From: CAVXFS01 sp049582805
GTDB lineage: Bacteria > Pseudomonadota > Gammaproteobacteria > Burkholderiales > Gallionellaceae
Assembly (NCBI GenBank): GCA_049582805.1
Contig: JBAUUR010000145.1
Coordinates: forward strand, 1-41,496
DNA: 41,496 nucleotides
Direction of reading: 5' to 3'
Below, one piece after another: positions 35,810 to 41,496 of the stretch (position 1 is its first letter; every line of letters begins with the position of its first letter). The notes below the pieces were generated by a model, which was not told the origin of the DNA, made no database searches, and saw only the letters and a program-made list of their open reading frames with translations. The position numbers were made by a program, and so were the translations under genes.

Positions 35810-37504
35810 ATGAGCCGATTCGAATGCAACATAAAGGTTCGCCACATGAGTTCTCAATTCATCCTCGGAATCAAGCGCGCCCTTTTTCTGATGACGCTGT
35901 CGTTACTTGCCGCTTGCAGCGGCGGGAGCGGTTCTTCACCAGGTGCCACTACACCCAGTGGCAATACTTCAATTACTGGCACAGTAATGGACGGCTACGT
36001 TTTCGGTGCAACTGTCTGTTTGGACCTCAACGGTAATGGGATATGTGATACCAATGAACCGACTACGATAACCGGGACCAATGGAAGTTATTCGTTTGCC
36101 GTTTCGCCGGGAACAAATCTAAGCAATCTCAACGTGATTGCCCAGGTGAACGTTGGCGCCATTGATTCGGACAACCCCGGAACGCGAATTGCTTCACCAT
36201 TCCAGCTTCTGGCGCTCGCAACTCAGCCTTCAGTCGTCTCACCTTTGACGACTCTGGTATCTCAATACATGGCAGCAAATCCAGGTCTATCACCACAAGG
36301 CGCTGCCACTCAGGTTGTAACGGCTTTAGGATTGCCCACAGCCACCAATCTCTTTGAGGACTATGTGGCTGATAGTAACACTGCCCTGCACAATGTGGCA
36401 CAGCTGGTTAACACGGTGATCCAGAATAGCCACCTGGGGACTGCGCCTGCACAAGCAAGCCTGACAGCAGCAATCGATGTCGCGGCAGCGTACGCAGTGA
36501 CTGCCTATACGGCAACGGGCAGCATCAGTAATTTGTTAGACACAGCGGCCGTTGCTGCTGCCAACGCGACGGGAAACATTATTAACAATATTCCTCCGCC
36601 CTCGGACAGTTCCCAAGATAACCTTGCCCTGTTCACACAACTCAATTCCATTCGCCAGGCCTCCGGAGCCGGAATGGTCGTGCAAAACCCCGATCTTGAT
36701 ACGGCCGCTTCCAATCACGCGAACTATCTGGTGAACAATAATTTCGTCACGAATGTGAGCTACCTCAACAGTAGCGTGGATGGAATATTAGGAGGCCATT
36801 GCGAGGACTCCAGCATGCCTGGCTATACCGGTAGTACCCCGCAAGCTCGAGCAACTGCTGCGGGATATGCATTAGGCACGACAGGCACGGTAAGCGAACT
36901 CCTTTCGTTTGGGGCTGCCAGTGGCTCAGCCTGTGGCGCATCGATCGAAGATTCTGTCTACCACCTGGTCCAGCTCATTTCCCCGTTCGTTGAAATGGGG
37001 CTGTCGTTCAATGGGGGAATCGGAAGCGGGCCGGTTTGTGACATCGAGCTGGGGATCGCCGGTTCTGAATCAGGTCAATTGCCAGCAAGTGGAAGCTGGG
37101 TGTCCTATCCGGCCGATGGCCAGACTAACGTGGCACCAAAGTTCTACAATCAAGCGGAATCCCCCGTTCCTGCGCCCGATTTGCAGTTGGCAGGACACCC
37201 GATTGTCATTTCAATGTACAACCAGTCCAATCCTTCGTTGAATGTTACCGATATTATCCTGGACACTTTTACCCTGACGTCTGGCGGAACGCCGGTTAAC
37301 ACCAGGGTGCTTGCTCAATCCGGCGTGACCAGCACCGGAACGGCACCCACTGCTGACGCCAACATTTCAGGTCCGGGCATATTGGTTTTGTTGCCAACGA
37401 GTCCCTTGAATGCCGACACGTCCTATACCGTGACGTTCTCGGCGACGGTCAAAGGAGTCGGCGTGGACAAGAGTTGGTCGTTTAAAACGGGAAGCATGAA
37501 CTGA
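35810..37504 (+). CDS. CAP-domain surface lipoprotein
   Basis: The 564-residue protein starts 7 bases after tpsA at ATG 35810 (GAGG upstream); ATG 35846 would give a more normal lipoprotein signal. The lipobox LAAC puts the acylated Cys at residue 36 (24 from the later start). A beta domain with a Ca-loop-like DLNGNGICDTNE lies near residue 72. A helical region (about 125-260) precedes a CAP/SCP-like domain (about 265-420, with LNSIRQASGAGMVVQNPDLD, HANYLVNN and GHCEDSSMPGYTGSTPQARA). A C-terminal Ig-like (Big_5-type) domain ends in SWSFKTG. Its place between TpsA and TpsB suggests it helps anchor, fold or process the exoprotein; this is inferred. Confidence 0.82.
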   Translation: MSRFECNIKVRHMSSQFILGIKRALFLMTLSLLAACSGGSGSSPGATTPSGNTSITGTVMDGYVFGATVCLDLNGNGICDTNEPTTITGTNGSYSFAVSPGTNLSNLNVIAQVNVGAIDSDNPGTRIASPFQLLALATQPSVVSPLTTLVSQYMAANPGLSPQGAATQVVTALGLPTATNLFEDYVADSNTALHNVAQLVNTVIQNSHLGTAPAQASLTAAIDVAAAYAVTAYTATGSISNLLDTAAVAAANATGNIINNIPPPSDSSQDNLALFTQLNSIRQASGAGMVVQNPDLDTAASNHANYLVNNNFVTNVSYLNSSVDGILGGHCEDSSMPGYTGSTPQARATAAGYALGTTGTVSELLSFGAASGSACGASIEDSVYHLVQLISPFVEMGLSFNGGIGSGPVCDIELGIAGSESGQLPASGSWVSYPADGQTNVAPKFYNQAESPVPAPDLQLAGHPIVISMYNQSNPSLNVTDIILDTFTLTSGGTPVNTRVLAQSGVTSTGTAPTADANISGPGILVLLPTSPLNADTSYTVTFSATVKGVGVDKSWSFKTGSMN

Positions 37505-37528
37505 TGAGTTGAGGGAGCGAGGCTTTTC

Positions 37529-39211
37529 GTGCAATCTGCTGCCAAGGTGCTGCCAGCTCCGAAGCGACTGCTGGGATTTCTAGCGTTTTATTTATCGCTA
37601 TCCGCACAAGCTGCGGGACCTGTTGTGCCTGGTGCGGGAACCATCCTGCAGCAGGTCCAGCCGGTCATGCCACCTGTCCCGTCGTCCACCGGAACGGGCC
37701 TTCGGATCGAACAGCAAGGCGGCGCCAAACCGCTGACGTCTGCTCCTTTTGAAGTGAAGACCATCCAGATCTCCGGCAATGCCCTCTTCGACACAGCAAC
37801 CCTGCACGCTTTGGTTGCGGACGGGGAGGGGAAAAGCCTCACTCTGGCCCAACTGGATGAATTGGCCGCCCGCGTCACTGAATACTACCGCAAACACGGC
37901 TATCCTTTAGCGCGGGCGTACATTCCAGCGCAGACCGTCCAGTCGGGCGTCGTCCGCATGGAGATCATCGAGGCGCGCTATGGCACGATCAGGCTCGACA
38001 ACCACAGCCGTGTGAATGATCCATTGCTTCATGATACGCTCGCCCTGCTGCAAAGCGGTCAGGCCATTGGCCAAGCGGGGCTGGATCGTACTTTGCTGTT
38101 GTTATCCGACATTCCGGGGGTCGCGGTCAGCGCGACATTGAAGCCGGGCGAGGCTGTGGGAACTTCGGATTTGCTGGTGGAAGCCGCACCCGCTCAGGCC
38201 GTTACCGGAAACGTGACGATCGACGACTATGGCAACCGCTATACCGGCAGATCGCGCGCAGGCGGGACGGTGAACTTCATCGATCCCCTGAAACATGGGG
38301 ATATTCTGAGCGCGAGCGTTCTGAGTTCAGGCAGCGAAATGGACTACGGTAGCGTCAGTTACGATACCCTGCTGAACGGACAGGGTACCCGTGTTGGAAG
38401 TTCTTACTCGCTGCTGCACTACGCTCTGGGCGACACACTCGCATCCCTTGATGCGCATGGCACCGCGCAGGTGGAAAGCCTGTGGGCAAAACAACGGATC
38501 CTGCGCGGCCGGGATATTAATCTTTACGGGCAGATCGAGTACGATAGCAAGCAGCTGCAAGATCACATTGACGCGTCCGGCCTTCAGACGGACCGGCACC
38601 TTGCGAACTGGACGGTAATTCTTGCCGGGGATTCACGGGATGCGCTTCTGTCCAGCGCCACCAATACCGGTAACGTGAGCTGGACATCTGGGCGTGTCGG
38701 ATTCGACAACGCGGCGGCACAGTTGGCTGATGTGGCGACCGCGAAGACACAGGGAGGATTCTCAAAATGGAATGCGAACCTCACTCGCCTGCAAAACCTG
38801 AGTCAGAGGAGCGGGGTGTATCTTGGCTTCTCCGGGCAGTGGGCGAGCGCCAATCTGGATTCGTCTGAGAAGATGATTGCGGGTGGGCCTTATACGGTGC
38901 GCGCATATGACATGGGTGCAATCTCGGGCGATACCGGATATCTGGGAACGGTCGAGTTCCGGTATGACCTTGTGGCGCAATGGCAGGCCGTGGCGTTCAT
39001 CGACAGCGCGCATGTGACGGTCAACAAGAATACCTGGGTTGCGGGGACGAACAGCGCGACCCTGAGCGGGGCAGGCGTGGGCATCAACTGGATCGGACCG
39101 AAACAATGGAGTACGAAAGCCTATATCGCAACTCCCATCGGATCGATCCCGACGCTGCTGGGGAAAACCAATTCGGCTCGTGCGTGGGTCGAGATCGACC
39201 AGGGATTCTGA
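37529..39211 (+). CDS. TpsB outer-membrane transporter (ShlB/FhaC family), second system
   Basis: The 560-residue protein starts at GTG 37529, with GAGG 6 bases upstream. The signal peptide ends near SAQAA (about residue 29). A Pro-rich linker (about 30-65) leads to two POTRA domains (about 70-225, with VKTIQISGNALFD and YYRKHGYPLARAYIPAQTV). A ShlB barrel follows. The L6 motif reads VRAY (GGPYTVRAYDMG, near residue 455) instead of the usual VRGY. Length is normal for FhaC. The partner is most likely the ESPR-bearing TpsA at 32452, with the CAP lipoprotein encoded between them. The protein ends in Phe (QGF), as outer-membrane barrels do. Confidence 0.93.
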   Translation: MQSAAKVLPAPKRLLGFLAFYLSLSAQAAGPVVPGAGTILQQVQPVMPPVPSSTGTGLRIEQQGGAKPLTSAPFEVKTIQISGNALFDTATLHALVADGEGKSLTLAQLDELAARVTEYYRKHGYPLARAYIPAQTVQSGVVRMEIIEARYGTIRLDNHSRVNDPLLHDTLALLQSGQAIGQAGLDRTLLLLSDIPGVAVSATLKPGEAVGTSDLLVEAAPAQAVTGNVTIDDYGNRYTGRSRAGGTVNFIDPLKHGDILSASVLSSGSEMDYGSVSYDTLLNGQGTRVGSSYSLLHYALGDTLASLDAHGTAQVESLWAKQRILRGRDINLYGQIEYDSKQLQDHIDASGLQTDRHLANWTVILAGDSRDALLSSATNTGNVSWTSGRVGFDNAAAQLADVATAKTQGGFSKWNANLTRLQNLSQRSGVYLGFSGQWASANLDSSEKMIAGGPYTVRAYDMGAISGDTGYLGTVEFRYDLVAQWQAVAFIDSAHVTVNKNTWVAGTNSATLSGAGVGINWIGPKQWSTKAYIATPIGSIPTLLGKTNSARAWVEIDQGF

Positions 39212-39316
39212 CACAGCGTCCTCTGCCAACGCTTCATGAGTCCCCTGTAACACTGGCACACTGCATAACCGTATCCCGGTTTCAAAGCGATTTTTGAATT
39301 TCAAAGGAAACGCCGG

Positions 39317-40141
39317 ATGATTCCACAATTTATTGGTGTAACAGGACTGCCAAGGGCAGGTTCAACATTGCTGTGCCAGCTGCTTGCCCAGCACCCGGAA
39401 ATTCAGTGCGAAGGACACAGCTCGCCGCTGTGCAACACCTTGTTGGGCATTCGGCGCATGATCAGCGACGACCAGTTCTTCCTTTCCCAGCTCGATAATT
39501 CCTTCGATAGCAGCTATGCCCATCTGGTTTCCGCCATGCAGGGGTTTTTGCGTGGCTGGAATCACGATTGCAAAAAGAAGGCGGTCGTGGACAAGAATCG
39601 CGCCTGGCTACATGCCATAGAGCTGCTTCTGCATATTGAGCCAGAGGCAAAGCTGGTTGTATGCCTGCGGGAACTGGGGCAGATATACGGCTCGATAGAA
39701 GCGCAGCATCAACGCACCATCCTGGTGGATTTCATCGACCATCTGGCCGATTACGACCGGTTCGGGCGAGCCGATATCCTGTTTGCCAAGGACAAGACGA
39801 TCGGCGCACCGCTGATCTCGCTGCACGCCGTGTCGGACTTGCCGAAGAAGGTAAAGGAGCACCTGTATTTTATGCGATTCGAGGATTTGGTCGAACAGCC
39901 CGTGGCATGCATGTCGCACATCTATGCCTGGTTGGGTCTTTCACCATTCGAGATCAATCCGGAGAAACTGGGAACCGGGATCCAGGAAAGCGACAGTCAC
40001 TACCACATGAAGTACACGCACAAGCAATCGGAGCGGATCAAGAAATCGAAAAGACATGAGATTTCGCCACGCATACAGACGCAGATCGAGACCGCCTGTT
40101 CCTGGTTTTACCAGATGTATTATCCCGGGAAGAAGAAATAA
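39317..40141 (+). CDS. Sulfotransferase family protein
   Basis: The 274-residue protein starts at ATG 39317, with AAAGGAAA about 10 bases upstream. The PAPS 5'-phosphosulfate loop appears as GLPRAGSTLL (residues 9-18). The 3'-phosphate-binding region is CLRELGQIYGS near residue 115. A later YFMRFEDLVEQP near 185 is typical of sulfotransferases. The enzyme moves sulfate from PAPS to a hydroxyl or amine; the acceptor is unknown. No signal peptide, so it is cytoplasmic. Located 105 bp after the second TPS locus, it may modify a surface glycan or protein. Confidence 0.87.
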   Translation: MIPQFIGVTGLPRAGSTLLCQLLAQHPEIQCEGHSSPLCNTLLGIRRMISDDQFFLSQLDNSFDSSYAHLVSAMQGFLRGWNHDCKKKAVVDKNRAWLHAIELLLHIEPEAKLVVCLRELGQIYGSIEAQHQRTILVDFIDHLADYDRFGRADILFAKDKTIGAPLISLHAVSDLPKKVKEHLYFMRFEDLVEQPVACMSHIYAWLGLSPFEINPEKLGTGIQESDSHYHMKYTHKQSERIKKSKRHEISPRIQTQIETACSWFYQMYYPGKKK

Positions 40142-40188
40142 TCGCCGTCCTGCTTTTCGATTATAAATAGCAAAAGTTTGCCCACAGA

Positions 40189-40340
40189 TTGAATGCGCCC
40201 TTATTAATACTGATTGGATCACCACTGCAACCTGTGTCGCCGGCGGTAGAGCGACCCCAACAGCAGGCTATCGCTCAACATCAGGCAGGCAAGTTGCAGG
40301 ATGCCGACCGGCTCTATCGAGCCATTCTTCAAGGATGTGG
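40189..40340 (+). pseudogene. TPR-gene fragment
   Basis: The segment around 40255-40335 reads QQAIAQHQAGKLQDADRLYR then AIL, clearly homologous to the first TPR of the protein at 4-2184 (residues ~42-67). After AILQ the homology stops abruptly where the antisense glycogen-phosphorylase remnant begins. This is a truncated N-terminal piece of a TPR protein, not a working gene. Confidence 0.7.
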
Positions 40341-40378
40341 CCGCACCATGATATTTCCACTGACATTGGCGTCACGCG

Positions 40379-40651
40379 TCATATTTCCTTGTTGTATTCG
40401 CGGCTGGCGCGGCCTGACGAGAATCGCCCCCAGCGCGCCACATTAAGGACCAACCATGCGTGTCCATTTTCCTGATCCTGGCAAGCCTGGGTCACCTGTT
40501 CCTGGCAGTCGATGTAGTTCTGGAAGTCGGCGCAAACCAGGAACGGGTCGCTATCCAGCAGATTGTCGATCAGCGGCCGGAACAGGCCGCCGTCGCCATG
40601 GGAGAAATGGCCCGAGTTTATCAGGTCCGTGAGATCGCGCAGGTTTGGTTG
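40379..40651 (-). pseudogene. Glycogen/starch phosphorylase C-terminal fragment
   Basis: Read on the minus strand, 90 codons give NLRDLTDLINSGHFSHGDGG, then LFRPLIDNLL, FLVCADFQNYIDCQEQV, LNVARWGRFSSGRASREYNK and EI before a stop. This matches the conserved C-terminus of GlgP/MalP phosphorylases (A-D-F-x-x-Y, N-x-A-x-x-G-x-F-S-S-D/G-R-x-x-x-E-Y). The stop TGA falls where family members have the Trp of E-I-W; the following codons (R-V-T-P) would continue a natural C-terminus. There is no start and no catalytic domain, so this is a decayed remnant. It lies opposite the TPR fragment. Confidence 0.78.
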
Positions 40652-40993
40652 TCATGATATATGTCCCGAGGCAGACAACTTTTTGTGGTAATCAATGCGG
40701 CTTCATGGGTATTCCAATTACGGTTCGGCAACATACAACAACATTTTAATATTTATTTAAGTATCGTATTAGGGTACCGTTTCGGCAATTCTGTTTTGTC
40801 AGCCCTTCTCACGGAACAGGCGTATGCAGGCATCAACAACCTCAGAATCATTGGCTGCAAGTTTATAACGAGGTCCGCACAAGATCAGAACTCTTTGCGT
40901 AAGCCTTCCTGGCAGCATCAATATCAAGATATTTATACGTATGGCAGAGGAGAAATTGTGCTGCTAGATTGTTGAACCTCAAGGAGACACAAC
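40652..40993. other. AT-rich region, no supported gene
   Basis: These 342 bp have a lower GC content than the rest of the window. A 104-codon frame is open on the + strand (40661-40975), but it has no convincing ribosome site, signal or family resemblance. It probably continues the decayed stretch and may carry the promoter for the small secreted-protein gene. Confidence 0.5.
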
Positions 40994-41323
40994 ATGCTCA
41001 AACTTGGATCATCGTGGTTCTATTATTTATTTCTCCTAATCGTCGCCTGTGGTGTTCCAATTCCATTGCTTGCACAAGAAACACTTTCCACCGTGCCGTT
41101 GCCCCCGCCCGCAACGATGTCCAGCCCCACACCCGTGCCGGTGCCTCCTCCCATTCTGAGCCCTCCTCCCGTTCTGACGCCAACCTCCAAAGAAGTCATC
41201 AATCCTTGCGATCAAGAACCTGACCTATCTGGATGCCAGCCTCCGGTCACCACAGAAGACAGTCACCCGCCGGATACTGATTGCAGAAAAGATTCAACCC
41301 AACCAGATTGCAACTCCAACTAA
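40994..41323 (+). CDS. Small proline-rich secreted protein with cysteine pairs
   Basis: The 109-residue protein starts at ATG 40994, with AAGGAGA 7 bases upstream, the best ribosome site in this part of the window. A signal peptide is cut near LLAQ-ET (about residue 27). The middle is Pro/Val/Thr-rich (PVPVPPPILSPPPVLTP). The C-terminal 40 residues carry two C-x(~8)-C pairs (NPCDQEPDLSGCQ; TDCRKDSTQPDCN), which could form two disulfides. I recognise no family. It could be a small periplasmic or secreted protein. Confidence 0.65.
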   Translation: MLKLGSSWFYYLFLLIVACGVPIPLLAQETLSTVPLPPPATMSSPTPVPVPPPILSPPPVLTPTSKEVINPCDQEPDLSGCQPPVTTEDSHPPDTDCRKDSTQPDCNSN

Positions 41324-41496
41324 GTGTCTTGGATTACTTTCCTATGGCTTCCAGCAACGATAGGGTATTCTATACATAACGACATAAATCTACTGCGCAA
41401 GCCGGCATCGGCGTCGCGCGGTGCTCGGCATCCTCATGTACTTCTGTGTACATTCCGGTGCCTGCGCTCCGGGCTCCCCCAATGTCGGCCCGCTCG
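41324..41496. other. Window-edge region with a minus-strand open frame
   Basis: On the minus strand the sequence from the window edge (41496) to TAG 41372-41370 is open for about 41 codons, including GTGMYTEVHEDAEHRATPMP. It may be the C-terminus of a gene beginning outside the window or part of a dispersed repeat. A small dyad (ATGTAC/GTACAT, about 41437-41454) lies inside it. The evidence is too thin to call a gene. Confidence 0.25.

Noticed and set aside
40661..40975. 104-codon + strand open frame in the AT-rich region.
   Set aside because: Poor ribosome site and no recognisable features. It may be chance in a decayed stretch.

Overview
The window looks like chromosomal DNA of a Gram-negative betaproteobacterium. 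A Nitrosomonadales/Gallionellaceae-type organism is my guess from gene style and moderately high GC, with no taxonomic marker gene to confirm it. All confident intact genes lie on the + strand. Almost everything encodes the cell surface: two two-partner secretion (TPS) systems, a Ton-type energy complex, a subset of type II secretion (T2SS) genes, a complete curli export set with two curlin-like subunits, and two candidate surface-modifying enzymes at the edges.

Layout. (1) 4-2184: a SEC-C/TPR protein with a GT-B glycosyltransferase-like C-terminus. (2) 2626-27461: one long, tightly packed array. It runs pseudopilin, TpsB transporter with an N-terminal Sel1 extension, a 4219-residue TpsA exoprotein, a DUF2341-LamG-ExbB fusion, two ExbD, TonB-like protein, porin, coiled-coil periplasmic protein, then GspG, GspF and GspE. 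Many junctions overlap or are only a few bases long, so co-expression is likely. No secretin, GspC/L/M or TonB-dependent receptor is present. This mixed TPS/Ton/T2SS array is the best candidate here for an undescribed system. (3) 27924-31695: csgE, csgF, csgG (with a long repetitive C-terminal tail), a CsgB/CsgA-like curlin, then a small second curlin-like gene with its own structured leader. (4) 32101-32330: a small DUF2934 gene broken by a 17-bp tandem duplication, with a 20-bp palindrome upstream and a terminator downstream. (5) 32452-39211: a second TPS locus, in the order TpsA (ESPR signal, GLUG and MBG/YDG-like repeats), CAP-domain lipoprotein, TpsB. (6) 39317-40141: a PAPS-type sulfotransferase. 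(7) 40189-41496: a decayed stretch holding a TPR-gene fragment, an antisense glycogen-phosphorylase C-terminal fragment, a small proline-rich secreted protein and an unidentified edge sequence.

How the parts may work together (inference). Both TpsB proteins would export adhesins across the outer membrane. ExbB/ExbD/TonB could couple proton-motive force to an outer-membrane partner. GspE/F/G plus the upstream pseudopilin could build a short pseudopilus if the remaining Gsp proteins are encoded elsewhere. CsgG/E/F would export and nucleate curli. The TPR-glycosyltransferase and the sulfotransferase could modify surface proteins or glycans. The whole reads as a biofilm or attachment island.
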